Source: a virus
Reading direction: 5' to 3' (one strand)
IMG/VR virus record: IMGVR_UViG_3300030099_001508
Coordinates: 1-64,000 of that record
Length of the DNA: 64,000 nucleotides
Made by a program: the position numbers and the translations under genes. Every line of letters begins with the position of its first letter. Within the stretch, counting starts at the first letter, position 1. The notes under the pieces are model-generated. The model did not search any database and was not told the DNA's origin. It worked only from the letters and a program-made list of their open reading frames with translations. This document shows positions 35,399-43,437 of this stretch, piece after piece.

Positions 35399-35695
35399 AT
35401 GAGATACAAGTATAATAATAGAAACTTTCATAGAAAGAAAGACAAGTATCCAAAAGATGAAGGTATGACCGTAACGGTTCGACAAGTTAAGAATAAAGAC
35501 GGTACTACTACATCTGATGTAAATGGTGCTATAAGAGTTCTTAAAAAGAAACTAATGAAAGATGGTTTTTTCCAAGAACTTAGAGAAAGGTCTTACTTCA
35601 CAAGTAAGGGTGAAAAACGTAGAAAGGCAAAAGCTGCTGGAAGACGTAGATATCTCAAAAAAGTTGAAAAAAGAAAAGCGGAGTTAGGATATTGA
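35399..35695 (+). CDS. rpsU: Ribosomal protein bS21-like
   Basis: 98 residues, very basic. From residue 23, MTVTVRQVKNKDG then VNGAIRVLKKKLMKDGFFQE, LRERSYFTSKGEKRRKAKAA and GRRRYLKK follow bacterial bS21 from end to end ('V...F..ALRRFKR...K.G.l.E.r.R..y.kp...R..K...a..R..k'). A 20-residue basic extension precedes it. It could replace host bS21 in the 30S subunit and favour phage mRNAs. RBS AGAAGGAGC. Confidence 0.85.
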   Translation: MRYKYNNRNFHRKKDKYPKDEGMTVTVRQVKNKDGTTTSDVNGAIRVLKKKLMKDGFFQELRERSYFTSKGEKRRKAKAAGRRRYLKKVEKRKAELGY

Positions 35696-36093
35696 GCGAT
35701 AATGTCATAGAATTTCCAGTTAAATTTAAAGGTCAAAAAAAGATACCAATCATTGATGATTTAGATGCTGTTAAAATGAAAGAAGATTTAGATTTCTGTG
35801 ATAATCTTGCAGAAGGTCTAATGATTAATCTGATTCATAATGTAGGTGAAAATGGTTTTGATATTAAGAAGGATAGATTTATAGGTGACATAAGTTTCCT
35901 CAATGAAGTAGTTAGAGGAGCTCTATATAGACAAATGGGATTTTCACATCCCATGCAAAGTTTTATGGACTTGGTTGTTAAAACTGAATTGAATGAAGAA
36001 GATAAAACTATAGTGACAAAAGTGAATTTACATAAGATTGACGATTTAATTCCTCAATCGAAAGATGATGGTAACGGAGATGATATTAGTTGA
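35692..36093 (+). CDS. Hypothetical protein, TTG start
   Basis: 133 residues starting at TTG within a TTGA overlap with bS21; GAGTTAGGA is upstream. SDNVIEFPVKFKGQKKIP, then a helical core (LDFCDNLAEGLMINLIHNVG). Overlaps RNase H by about 29 nt. No family recognised. Confidence 0.55.
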   Translation: MSDNVIEFPVKFKGQKKIPIIDDLDAVKMKEDLDFCDNLAEGLMINLIHNVGENGFDIKKDRFIGDISFLNEVVRGALYRQMGFSHPMQSFMDLVVKTELNEEDKTIVTKVNLHKIDDLIPQSKDDGNGDDIS

Positions 36094-36934
36094 TATGAAC
36101 CAAGTGACACTATCTAATCTGATGGTGCAAATTGGTGGACGAAAAGAAATAGAACCAGACTTAGTTAGACATATGGTTCTGAATTCTCTTAGAGGATATC
36201 GTAGTAGATTCTCTGGTGAGTATGGTGAACTTGTGCTTTGTTATGATGACAAAACTAATTGGAGAAGGGATGTATTCCCTAACTACAAACATAGTCGTAG
36301 AAAAGATAGAAAAGCATCTAAATTAGATTGGAATTCTATCTTTGATACTTTACATTTAATTCGTGATGAATTGAATGAATTTTTCCCATATAAAGTATTG
36401 CAAGTAGAAAACGCAGAGGCTGATGATATCATTGCATCTATTGTTTTTCATGTTGCAAAAGAACCAAAGAATTATGAAAAGGTATTGATACTCTCTGGAG
36501 ACAAGGATTTTATTCAACTACAACAACATAACTTTGTATCGCAATATAGTCCAACTCAAAAGAAATTTATCAACGGTGTAGACCCTACTACATATATTAA
36601 GACGCATATACTTCAAGGTGATAGAAGTGATGGTGTTCCAAACTTTTTATCACCAGATAATACTTTTGTAGATGAACTAAGGCAAAGGCCTATCTCAAAA
36701 AGAAAACTTGCGACTTGGATTGAATTGAACCCAGAAGATTTCTGTAATGAAGATATGATGAGAAATATTCACAGAAACAGAACTCTAATAGACCTCAATT
36801 ACATTCCAGAAGAATTAGTGAACAAGTGTATTCAAACTTATTTGAATATGCCTGACGGAGATAGAAAACAACTACTAAATTATTTTATCAAGTATAAACT
36901 TAAAAACTTAATGGAGAATATTGGAGATTTCTAA
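36065..36934 (+). CDS. rnh: RNase H / 5'-3' exonuclease (T4 Rnh, FEN-like)
   Basis: 289 residues. Metal-binding acidic residues of the T4 RNase H/FEN fold appear in order: ILVDMNQ, LCYDDKTNWRRDVFPNYK, ENAEADDIIASI, ILSGDKDFIQLQ and HILQGDRSDGVPNFL. It removes RNA primers from lagging strands. The start is uncertain: ATG at 36065, 36068 or 36080. Confidence 0.9.
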   Translation: MMVTEMILVDMNQVTLSNLMVQIGGRKEIEPDLVRHMVLNSLRGYRSRFSGEYGELVLCYDDKTNWRRDVFPNYKHSRRKDRKASKLDWNSIFDTLHLIRDELNEFFPYKVLQVENAEADDIIASIVFHVAKEPKNYEKVLILSGDKDFIQLQQHNFVSQYSPTQKKFINGVDPTTYIKTHILQGDRSDGVPNFLSPDNTFVDELRQRPISKRKLATWIELNPEDFCNEDMMRNIHRNRTLIDLNYIPEELVNKCIQTYLNMPDGDRKQLLNYFIKYKLKNLMENIGDF

Positions 36935-37401
36935 TGGCAGTTAAAACATATACACCACTTTTGTCAGAAGTTTTGACAAAGGTGAATAACGCAAAAACTA
37001 AAGATAAAAAGATTGCAGTTCTAAAAGAACACGATAGTGAAGCTCTTAGAATGGTAATAAAGTCTTCTTTTGACCCAAAAATTAAATGGGTCTTACCAGA
37101 AGGCTCTGTTCCTTTTAAACCTAATGAGGCGCCAGAGGGAACGGAACATACGCTTCTTTCTCAAGAAGCAAGACGATTATATCACTTTATTGAGGGTGCA
37201 GATAATCAAACACCTAGAATGAAAAAGGAAACTATGTTCATTCAAATGTTAGAAGGATTGCATCATTCAGAAGCAGAAGTTATTTGTCATGCAAAAGATA
37301 AAGTTCTGCATCAAAAGTACAAAGGTCTGTCAGACAATGTTGTGAAAACAGCGTTTGGTTGGAATGATGATTATGTGAGACTTGACTCTGTACAAAAATA
37401 G
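36934..37401 (+). CDS. Conserved T4-like hypothetical protein
   Basis: 155 residues, helical. KWVLPEGSVPFKPNEAPEGT, then RRLYHFIEGADNQTPRMKKE and LEGLHHSEAEVICHAKDKVL look like a family common in marine T4-like phages, without known function. TAATG overlap with RNase H. Its last codons (RLDSVQK) hold the -35 of the sRNA promoter. Confidence 0.65.
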   Translation: MAVKTYTPLLSEVLTKVNNAKTKDKKIAVLKEHDSEALRMVIKSSFDPKIKWVLPEGSVPFKPNEAPEGTEHTLLSQEARRLYHFIEGADNQTPRMKKETMFIQMLEGLHHSEAEVICHAKDKVLHQKYKGLSDNVVKTAFGWNDDYVRLDSVQK

Positions 37402-37410
37402 TGTTATAAC
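37382..37410 (+). promoter_or_regulatory. Promoter for candidate small RNA
   Basis: TTGACT (37382-37387), 17 bp, TATAAC (37405-37410). No reading frame follows before the terminator at 37477, so this promoter appears to make a short non-coding RNA. Confidence 0.7.
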
Positions 37411-37416
37411 TGTAAT

Positions 37417-37507
37417 ACGATTCGAGATATGGTAACCTCTCACTCTCTCTCTCAAAGACCATATGCGAATCACACTAGGGGGTAGTTGTGGCTACCCCCT
37501 CTTTTTT
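37417..37507 (+). ncRNA. Candidate phage small RNA with anti-Shine-Dalgarno loop
   Basis: About 90 nt between a promoter and an intrinsic terminator. Hairpin 1: GATTCG (37419-37424) with CGAATC (37466-37471), and ATATGG (37427-37432) with CCATAT (37459-37464), enclosing a 26-nt pyrimidine-rich loop (37433-37458). Hairpin 2 is the terminator. Loop bases 37435-37448 are perfectly complementary over 14 nt to the ribosome-binding region of the gene at 48781 (48760-48773), and 37445-37455 over 11 nt to the leader at 34453-34463. Function inferred, no homologue known to me. Confidence 0.6.
37477..37507 (+). terminator. Rho-independent terminator
   Basis: AGGGGGTAG (37477-37485), loop TTGTGG, CTACCCCCT (37492-37500), then CTTTTTT. 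Very strong G/C stem. Confidence 0.88.
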
Positions 37508-37547
37508 ATTTCCCAAAACCCTTGATTTATAAGGAAAAAAATAATGC

Positions 37548-37574
37548 TTGACTTTACTATTGAAATAGTATAGC
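37548..37574 (+). promoter_or_regulatory. Sigma70-type early promoter
   Basis: TTGACT (37548-37553) followed by TATAGC (37569-37574), spacer 15; the only member of the set without a clear 17-bp spacing. RBS AGAAAGAGAGAAAT precedes the ATG 37603. Confidence 0.5.
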
Positions 37575-37602
37575 TTGAAGGTATAGTCAGAAAGAGAGAA
37601 AT

Positions 37603-38028
37603 ATGAACATAGTTGAAGTAAATGGTGGAAACAAAGTGCAGAGAGAAATCTGTCATAAAGTTGTTAGTCATATGATTAAAAAGTTACTTCCTAAATTTAG
37701 AACTTTAGATATTACTGTTAATTTAGTCACTATCAAAAGTGATGCGATTGGATTTTGCATGATGCAAGATACTAATCGTGAGTTTGAAATAGAACTTGAT
37801 AAGAAAATAGGTATCAAAGATTTGGTACAAGCATTATGTCATGAAATGGTTCATGTTAAACAGTATGCAAGAAATGAAATGAATGATGGTATTGTTAAAG
37901 GTCATGCTAGATGGAAGTCTAAAATGATTCCAGAGGATACCAACTATTGGGATTTGCCTTGGGAAAAGGAAGCCTATAGAATGGAAAAGAAACTTGCAGA
38001 TGATGTTTGGGAAAATGGAGTAATTTAG
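37603..38028 (+). CDS. SprT-like zinc metallopeptidase
   Basis: 141 residues. CHEMVHVKQYAR (HExxH at 80-84), KGHARWKSK as third histidine candidate and the downstream Glu of WEKEAYRME resemble SprT-like/phage metallopeptidases. Short, no export signal, early promoter: a cytoplasmic protease acting on host or phage proteins is likely. Confidence 0.75.
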   Translation: MNIVEVNGGNKVQREICHKVVSHMIKKLLPKFRTLDITVNLVTIKSDAIGFCMMQDTNREFEIELDKKIGIKDLVQALCHEMVHVKQYARNEMNDGIVKGHARWKSKMIPEDTNYWDLPWEKEAYRMEKKLADDVWENGVI

Positions 38029-38031
38029 TAC

Positions 38032-38060
38032 TTGACTTTGTTCTCAAAACATGGTACTAT
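38032..38060 (+). promoter_or_regulatory. Sigma70-type early promoter
   Basis: TTGACT, 17 bp, TACTAT, with the TGTTCTCAAAACA spacer also seen at 34140. Begins directly after the preceding stop. Confidence 0.72.
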
Positions 38061-38089
38061 GATTCGTAACAATGAGAAAAGAGGTTATT

Positions 38090-38314
38090 ATGAAAATGGC
38101 AAAACTGACAGCAGAACAGATTGTTGAGATGCTTGCACGAATGAGTGATGCAGAGAAGCAGAAAACTGCAAATCTTATGGTGAACAAGTGGTTTCACTTG
38201 ACAAAGAGTTTTGTGAGTATGGTTGATGCAGAAATGCAAGACCAATTCATGAATGAACAGGCAGAAATTTTTGAGATGCAAAAGGCTGCCGAAAACGGAA
38301 CTAAATTATTTTAA
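38090..38314 (+). CDS. Small helical early protein
   Basis: 74 residues from the ATG at 38090 (RBS AGAGG); an upstream ATG at 38072 has no RBS. Met-rich helices (TAEQIVEMLARMSDAEKQK). Function unknown. Confidence 0.55.
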   Translation: MKMAKLTAEQIVEMLARMSDAEKQKTANLMVNKWFHLTKSFVSMVDAEMQDQFMNEQAEIFEMQKAAENGTKLF

Positions 38315-38325
38315 CGGAGAGAGAA

Positions 38326-38661
38326 ATGACACAAGTTGCTGTAATTCATGCTGCTTTTGGTGATACACCACATACAGTAGCATTAGTAGATGCACCAGAG
38401 TTGCCATCCTTGAATGAGACTTTGGAGTACGCTTATCGTTGGACTAACAACGTAATGGGTTCATGGTCTATCAAGAAAGAATTTTTTGAGAACGGTGAAC
38501 CAAATGGTGATTATAACCCTAACGTCACTGTGATGGCACCTTTACATGAAGGTGGTATGGGTTTACGGTCAACCTCAATGGGTGACCAAATGTTAGTTGG
38601 TAACAAGAAGTATGTTGTTGCTATGATGGGATTTGAAACTTTGGAAGGAGAACCAGTATGA
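38326..38661 (+). CDS. Hypothetical early protein
   Basis: 111 residues. RBS CGGAGAGAGAA. YAYRWTNNVMGSWSIKKEFF and HEGGMGLRSTSMGDQMLVGN belong to a small recurrent phage family of unknown function as far as I can judge. Overlaps the next gene by 4 nt. Confidence 0.6.
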   Translation: MTQVAVIHAAFGDTPHTVALVDAPELPSLNETLEYAYRWTNNVMGSWSIKKEFFENGEPNGDYNPNVTVMAPLHEGGMGLRSTSMGDQMLVGNKKYVVAMMGFETLEGEPV

Positions 38662-38930
38662 CAATTAAAGCTAAAGGTAGACCATCTACTACCGTCATAG
38701 ACCTAGATGGTTCTCAAGGGAACGCTTTCGTTCTCTTGGGATATGCAAATGAAACCATGAAGAAAAGTGGGTTTGATAAAGAAACAAAAGATAGAATCTT
38801 GAATGAGATGAAATCTGGAGACTATATAAACTTACTGAGAACTTTTGAAAAGTATTTCGGTAGTGTTTACACACTTCAAACTTCTAATCCAGAATATCTG
38901 GATGCGTTTATGGTAGAAAAAAGTGCTTAA
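38658..38930 (+). CDS. Hypothetical early protein
   Basis: 90 residues. VIDLDGSQGNAFVLLGYANE followed by helices including DRILNEMKSGDYINLLRTFE. Not recognised. Overlaps the downstream hydrolase by 8 nt. Confidence 0.6.
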   Translation: MTIKAKGRPSTTVIDLDGSQGNAFVLLGYANETMKKSGFDKETKDRILNEMKSGDYINLLRTFEKYFGSVYTLQTSNPEYLDAFMVEKSA

Positions 38931-39468
38931 AGAACTATTAACTACTTTTGTTGTGTCTGCATCAGCTTCTGGTGTAGACGTAACACCACATGATGTAACA
39001 CAGTATCTAGACAAACAGGCAACTTGTCTTGCAAAAAATATGTACTACGAAGCTCGTAGTCAAGGACTTGCTGGACAACTTGCAGTTAGTCTAGTTGTAT
39101 TAAATCGTGTAAAAGACGATAGGTATCCTAATACAATCTGTGAGGTTGTACATCAAGGGCCTGTTAGAGAATCTTGGAAAACTAGAGGTAAGGATGTTCC
39201 AGAGCATGAAAGAAAATACTTTCCAATAAAAAACAGATGTCAGTTTAGCTGGTATTGTGATGGTAAAAGTGATGACCCAAAAGAACCAACAACATACGGT
39301 GCATTATATGACATGGCACTTGATTTAGTTTATGGTGATATATCAGTTGTAGATATAACTGAAGGTGCAACACATTATCATGCAGATTATGTTTATCCTG
39401 CTTGGAGAAAAACTAAAACTAAAACAATTGAGATAGAAGACCATATATTTTATAGGTGGGAAAAGTAA
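38923..39468 (+). CDS. Cell-wall hydrolase, SleB/CwlJ (Hydrolase_2) type
   Basis: 181 residues from GTG. A short hydrophobic N-terminus may be an export signal. CLAKNMYYEARSQGLAGQLA contains the catalytic Glu and AVSLVVLNRVKDDRYPNTIC continues the SleB family signature; CQFSWYCDGKS and ATHYHADYVYPAW complete the fold. It would cleave peptidoglycan; with the GH108 enzyme at 42141 the phage has two muralytic genes in this window. Confidence 0.82.
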   Translation: MLKELLTTFVVSASASGVDVTPHDVTQYLDKQATCLAKNMYYEARSQGLAGQLAVSLVVLNRVKDDRYPNTICEVVHQGPVRESWKTRGKDVPEHERKYFPIKNRCQFSWYCDGKSDDPKEPTTYGALYDMALDLVYGDISVVDITEGATHYHADYVYPAWRKTKTKTIEIEDHIFYRWEK

Positions 39469-39729
39469 ATGCAAGAGATGTCTAAATTTACAGCTTTTAA
39501 GTATCGTACACCAACAGAAGAATATAATGATAAACAAAAAGAAGTTGTAAATATAGTTAGAGAAATTGTTAAAAAAGTAAAAAAAACATCTACACATTGT
39601 TTAGTGATTTATGATAAAGCACAGAAAAAACTAAAGAGAAAAAAGTTACATGAGGAACTTACTGACCACGAATTACTTGAATTATGTAACGATATGTGGG
39701 CAGCTCGTTTATGTGGGATAGAATATTAA
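39469..39729 (+). CDS. Hypothetical basic protein
   Basis: 86 residues, Lys-rich helical centre (NIVREIVKKVKKTSTHCL, KKLKRKKLHEELTDHELLEL). No family recognised; starts right at the previous stop. Confidence 0.55.
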   Translation: MQEMSKFTAFKYRTPTEEYNDKQKEVVNIVREIVKKVKKTSTHCLVIYDKAQKKLKRKKLHEELTDHELLELCNDMWAARLCGIEY

Positions 39730-39730
39730 T

Positions 39731-39931
39731 ATGGCAATCGGAGTAACAAAACATTTATTTGAGTTTACTGGTCTGGTAGGTAAATGTGATAAAGGTCATG
39801 TTGTAAAAATTCTTGATAATGGATTTGGATTCTGTCCAGAGTGTACAGAAGAGGGTGATTTAAATCACACATTATGGGCACCGCCTGGTTATGTATGTAA
39901 GGGTGGTTCTAAACTTGAAGATATTAAATAG
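39731..39931 (+). CDS. Small zinc-ribbon protein
   Basis: 66 residues. KCDKGHVVKILDNGFGFCPE gives the first Cys and a second knuckle FCPEC; a further Cys sits near the end. Probably one zinc site; function unknown. Confidence 0.58.
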   Translation: MAIGVTKHLFEFTGLVGKCDKGHVVKILDNGFGFCPECTEEGDLNHTLWAPPGYVCKGGSKLEDIK

Positions 39932-39939
39932 GTGAAAAA

Positions 39940-40194
39940 ATGAAATTAAGTGGTTATACAAAAAAATATAATATCAATAATGGAGTTGGATATACATATC
40001 AATTTGAAAATGGATATGGTGCATCTATAGTAAAACATGATACATCTTATGGTGGAAAACAAGGGCTGTATGAAATCGCAGTACTTGACTCCACTGGAGA
40101 TTTATGTTACAGTACTCCTATTACTGATGATGTAATCGGTTGGGCAACCGAAGACAAAGTATTAGACACTTTACATAGGATTAAAATGTTATGA
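39940..40194 (+). CDS. Hypothetical beta-rich protein
   Basis: 84 residues. YTYQFENGYGASIVKHDTSY then QGLYEIAVLDSTGDLCYSTP, ending VIGWATEDKVLDTLHRIKML. Looks like a small domain recurrent in T4-like phages. Overlaps the next gene (ATGA). Confidence 0.58.
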   Translation: MKLSGYTKKYNINNGVGYTYQFENGYGASIVKHDTSYGGKQGLYEIAVLDSTGDLCYSTPITDDVIGWATEDKVLDTLHRIKML

Positions 40195-40784
40195 ACTTTT
40201 TTTATTTAGATGAAGACCCTTGGACTTCTATAGAATATCATTGTGACAAACATATAGTCAAGATGCCTACAGAATACAAACAGATGTTGTGTACTGCACA
40301 TAGAGTTCTTGATGGTGAAATGTACTATGATAAAACTGCAAGAGGTCATAAGATTAAAAGATGGAGACACCCAGACCGTAAGATGAACAAATATTTGTAT
40401 CTTGCTGGTCATGTCAATCACCCAACTAATATATGGCTAAGGGAATGTCGTGAGAATTATATGTTAATGTTTACCTACTATAAACTCATTTGTGAGGAAT
40501 ATACATATAGGTATGGTAAAGAACATGGTGCAAAAGAAAACTGGTGGATGTTACGAGAACCACCAAAGAATATGCCTAGTTTAGGAAAGACTACACCAGT
40601 ACCACAGGCTATGAAAGAGTTTCCACAGTGTATGGTAAAAGGTGATACAGTACAAGCATATCGTAATTTTTATGTTGTTGCAAAGAGAAGGTTCGCAACT
40701 TGGAAAGAAAGAGGAGCTCCAGTATGGTACAAGAATATGACCCAGAACCAGAACGGTATTATGATTGGATGCTCTGGAAAATGA
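40191..40784 (+). CDS. Conserved phage protein of unknown function (NFFYLD...CDKHIVKM family)
   Basis: 197 residues. MNFFYLDEDPWTSIEYHCDK then HIVKMPTEYKQMLCTAHRVL, HPTNIWLRECRENYMLMF and PPKNMPSLGKTTPVPQAM are hallmarks of a widely conserved phage family with conserved His, Cys and Asp. No activity established to my knowledge. Overlaps the next gene by 61 nt. Confidence 0.65.
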   Translation: MNFFYLDEDPWTSIEYHCDKHIVKMPTEYKQMLCTAHRVLDGEMYYDKTARGHKIKRWRHPDRKMNKYLYLAGHVNHPTNIWLRECRENYMLMFTYYKLICEEYTYRYGKEHGAKENWWMLREPPKNMPSLGKTTPVPQAMKEFPQCMVKGDTVQAYRNFYVVAKRRFATWKERGAPVWYKNMTQNQNGIMIGCSGK

Positions 40785-41014
40785 GACAAGAGAGGAAAAT
40801 AATGTCAGATGACCCACTAGATTCACCTATAGATGATGTTAGTAAAGATAATCAACTAAGTGGATGGATAGAAAAACCACATATGTCTAGAGAAGAAATG
40901 TGGATGAAAGAAGTAGCTGAAATGCAAAAAACAAATCATCAACTGATGTTGCGAATTAAAGAACAACGTCAAGAGATTGAAAAATTAAAGAAGAAGATTG
41001 ATGCCAACTTATAG
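40724..41014 (+). CDS. Hypothetical coiled-coil protein
   Basis: 96 residues from the ATG at 40724 (GAGGAGCTCC upstream), rather than 40700. Acidic N-terminus (EYDPEPERYYDWMLWKMRQE) and a C-terminal coiled coil (LMLRIKEQRQEIEKLKKKI). Function unknown. Confidence 0.55.
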   Translation: MVQEYDPEPERYYDWMLWKMRQERKIMSDDPLDSPIDDVSKDNQLSGWIEKPHMSREEMWMKEVAEMQKTNHQLMLRIKEQRQEIEKLKKKIDANL

Positions 41015-41306
41015 TTTTAAAAATACTGAAACTGGAGAAGAGTTTGAAGAATTATTTTCCATGTCAGATAGAGAAAAGTTCTTAGAACAAAACCCACATA
41101 TAAAACAATTACCATCTTTGTTTGCCATGTCATATACTGGCACTGGTGATAGAATTAAAAATGATAGTGGATGGAAAGACAACCTTTCACGAATTGCAGA
41201 AGCACATCCTGGCAGTCCACTTGCATATCGCCACGGCAAGAAGTCTACAAAGGATATAAATACTAGACAAGTATTGAAGAAACATAAGATTTTGAAGGAT
41301 GTGTGA
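41001..41306 (+). CDS. FmdB-like/short conserved phage protein
   Basis: 101 residues from the ATG at 41001. PTYSFKNTETGEEFEELFSM resembles the N-terminus of FmdB-type zinc ribbon proteins but lacks the cysteines; the rest (SRIAEAHPGSPLAYRHGKKS) is typical of a phage family of unknown role. ATG of phoH overlaps the end. Confidence 0.58.
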   Translation: MPTYSFKNTETGEEFEELFSMSDREKFLEQNPHIKQLPSLFAMSYTGTGDRIKNDSGWKDNLSRIAEAHPGSPLAYRHGKKSTKDINTRQVLKKHKILKDV

Positions 41307-42010
41307 TGGCGAAAAAACAAGACGTAAAAATTGATGATTTGGTAACTATTAAACCAATCACAGATAATCAAAAAGTTGCCTTTGAGGAATGGAAAAAAAA
41401 TAATAAAGAATTATTCCTTCATGGAGCCGCTGGAACTGGTAAAACTTTTATCTCTTTATATCTTGCACTGGAAAAAGTATTAGACCCAAGTACACCATAT
41501 CACTGTGTATATCTAATTCGTAGTGCAGTTCCTACAAGAGAGATTGGTTTCTTGCCGGGCGATGAAGAAGATAAAACTGCATTGTATCAGATACCATATC
41601 AAAACATGGTGCAGTTTATGTTTGAACAACCTAGTGACCAAGCATTTACAATGTTATACGATAGATTAAAAGCACAAGGCTCTGTTATGTTTTTAACAAC
41701 ATCATATCTGCGTGGTATTACATTAGACAACTCTATTATCATAGTTGATGAATGTCAAAACTTGAACTTTCATGAACTAGATACAATCATGACAAGAGTT
41801 GGTCAAGATTCCAAAATTATTTTCTCTGGTGATTTCTTCCAATCTGATTTAACTAAAAGTGCAGACAAAGATGGTATGCCTAGATTTTTAGATATCATTT
41901 CGGAAATGGAAGAATTTGCTTCAGTAGAATTTAATATTGGTGATATTGTTCGTTCTGGTTTGGTACGAAGTTATCTAATCAGTAAAACAAAAAAAGGAGT
42001 TGAAGTATAA
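41306..42010 (+). CDS. phoH: PhoH-like P-loop ATPase
   Basis: 234 residues. Walker A FLHGAAGTGKTFISLYLA (P-loop G40-T47), LIRSAVPTREIGFLPG characteristic of PhoH, Walker B IIIVDECQNLNFHELDTIMT, and IFSGDFFQSDL. PhoH is common in marine phages and may act in RNA metabolism. Start at ATG 41306 preferred over GTG 41303. Coupled to the next gene by TAATG. Confidence 0.9.
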   Translation: MAKKQDVKIDDLVTIKPITDNQKVAFEEWKKNNKELFLHGAAGTGKTFISLYLALEKVLDPSTPYHCVYLIRSAVPTREIGFLPGDEEDKTALYQIPYQNMVQFMFEQPSDQAFTMLYDRLKAQGSVMFLTTSYLRGITLDNSIIIVDECQNLNFHELDTIMTRVGQDSKIIFSGDFFQSDLTKSADKDGMPRFLDIISEMEEFASVEFNIGDIVRSGLVRSYLISKTKKGVEV

Positions 42011-42144
42011 TGGCTAAAATGTTTTCAACTACAATCCATGAACCCACTAAGAAGGGAACTTCTATGGGCAAGAAACCTATAACTTCTACAATGAATAAAC
42101 ATAAAAGACGAAGTTATAAAAAGTATAGAGGACAAGGTAAATGA
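42010..42144 (+). CDS. 44-residue basic protein
   Basis: MAKMFSTTIHEPTKKGTSMG begins it and KHKRRSYKKYRGQGK ends it. Strongly basic, TAATG overlap with phoH and ATGA with the endolysin, so clearly translated in the operon. Function unknown; nucleic-acid binding likely. Confidence 0.6.
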   Translation: MAKMFSTTIHEPTKKGTSMGKKPITSTMNKHKRRSYKKYRGQGK

Positions 42145-42668
42145 TAAACAAAGAATACAATCGTTGTTTAGAGATGATTTTACATCATGAAGGCGGATAT
42201 GTAAATCATCCAGATGACCCAGGCGGCGAAACTAACTTAGGCGTGACTAAGAAAGTTTATGATGCGTATTGTAAAAGTAATGGTATTAGACCAAAATCTA
42301 TGAGAGATTTAGAAGTGTTAGATGTTGCACCTATCTATAAAACCGAATATTGGGATAGAGTAAAAGGTGATGACCTTCACCCAGCACTCGCACTTTGCAT
42401 TTTCGATTTTGGTGTTAACGCTGGAACTGGAAGAGCTGCAAAGTTTATTCAGAAGATTGTTGGTACAGCAGTTGATGGTGGTATCGGCCCCAACTCACTT
42501 AAAAAGATTGATGCGTATGTTGAAAAACATGGTATTGAAAATGTTGTCAAAACATATCAATCAGACAGACAAAAGTATTATGAAAAGTTGAAACACTTCA
42601 AAACCTTTGGTCGTGGTTGGACACGAAGAGTTAACGAAACTACAGAAGCTGCACTACAACTTATTTGA
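42141..42668 (+). CDS. Endolysin, GH108-type muramidase
   Basis: 175 residues. LHHEGGYVNHPDDPGGETNL contains the catalytic Glu (E17) and the conserved GG-x-TN-x-G segment; the C-terminal half (CIFDFGVNAGTGRAAKFIQK, DGGIGPNSLKKI) is the peptidoglycan-binding region typical of GH108. No signal peptide, so release would need a holin. Spanins and lipase lie 16 kb upstream. Confidence 0.9.
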   Translation: MINKEYNRCLEMILHHEGGYVNHPDDPGGETNLGVTKKVYDAYCKSNGIRPKSMRDLEVLDVAPIYKTEYWDRVKGDDLHPALALCIFDFGVNAGTGRAAKFIQKIVGTAVDGGIGPNSLKKIDAYVEKHGIENVVKTYQSDRQKYYEKLKHFKTFGRGWTRRVNETTEAALQLI

Positions 42669-42669
42669 C

Positions 42670-42698
42670 TTGACAAACTGGTTTGAGTTTGTTATGAT
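42670..42698 (+). promoter_or_regulatory. Sigma70-type promoter
   Basis: TTGACA, 17 bp, TATGAT. RBS TGTGAGGATATATT before the ATG 42727. Confidence 0.72.
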
Positions 42699-42726
42699 GT
42701 ATAAAATTTAACTGTGAGGATATATT

Positions 42727-43437
42727 ATGTTTACACACAAGTCGGTGGAGATACCAGAACTCTCTACTAAAAATGTCAATCGCAAGAGATTCTATTTAAC
42801 TCCAGAGGGTAAACTTTATCCTTCTATTACCACTGTTTTACAAAGACGTAAGATGGAAGGTCTTATGGAATGGAGAAAGAAAGTCGGTGATGATGTTGCA
42901 AATTATGTTGCAAGAACAGCTGCACATAGAGGAACTAAGGTTCACCATATGTGTGAAGATTTTCTAAATAATAACTTTGATGAAGAAACACATAAGAAAA
43001 ACTTTCTTCCTTATGTGTTATTTGGTCAGATGAAACCTATACTTATGCAAAAAGTGGATAACATCTATGCACAAGAGTGTGGGTTATACTCTGATAAATA
43101 TATGGTAGCAGGACGAGTAGATTGTATCGCTGAGTATAACGGTATCCCATCTATTGTAGATTTCAAAACATCAACCAAAGAACGGAATGATGACTGGAAT
43201 GAGTCTTACTATATTCAAGCGTCTGCATATGCAGAAATGTTTGAAGAACGAACTGGAATTGAAATTAATCAGATTGTAATTCTAGTTGTAACAGAAGACG
43301 GAATCGTTCAAGAGTTCATAAAGACTAAACATGACTACTTACCACTACTAGTAGAATCTATAGACGATTTCACAACACATTGGGAAAAAGAAGAAAATGA
43401 AATGGTTCATAATAGTAGTAATGACAGCGCAGCTTAG
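42727..43437 (+). CDS. PD-(D/E)XK exonuclease (RecB/Cas4-like)
   Basis: 236 residues. HRGTKVHHMCEDFL is motif I, VAGRVDCIAEYNGIPSIVDF gives the catalytic Asp, DFKTSTKERND the D-x-K, and SYYIQASAYAEMFEE the QxxxY motif, as in RecB-family exonucleases. It may resect DNA for UvsX recombination or degrade host DNA. The 3' end overlaps the next gene by 41 nt. Confidence 0.82.
   Translation: MFTHKSVEIPELSTKNVNRKRFYLTPEGKLYPSITTVLQRRKMEGLMEWRKKVGDDVANYVARTAAHRGTKVHHMCEDFLNNNFDEETHKKNFLPYVLFGQMKPILMQKVDNIYAQECGLYSDKYMVAGRVDCIAEYNGIPSIVDFKTSTKERNDDWNESYYIQASAYAEMFEERTGIEINQIVILVVTEDGIVQEFIKTKHDYLPLLVESIDDFTTHWEKEENEMVHNSSNDSAA

Noticed and set aside
40085-40113. TTGACT-17-TACAGT inside the 39940 gene
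   Set aside because: Weak -10 within a coding strand and no unit boundary nearby.
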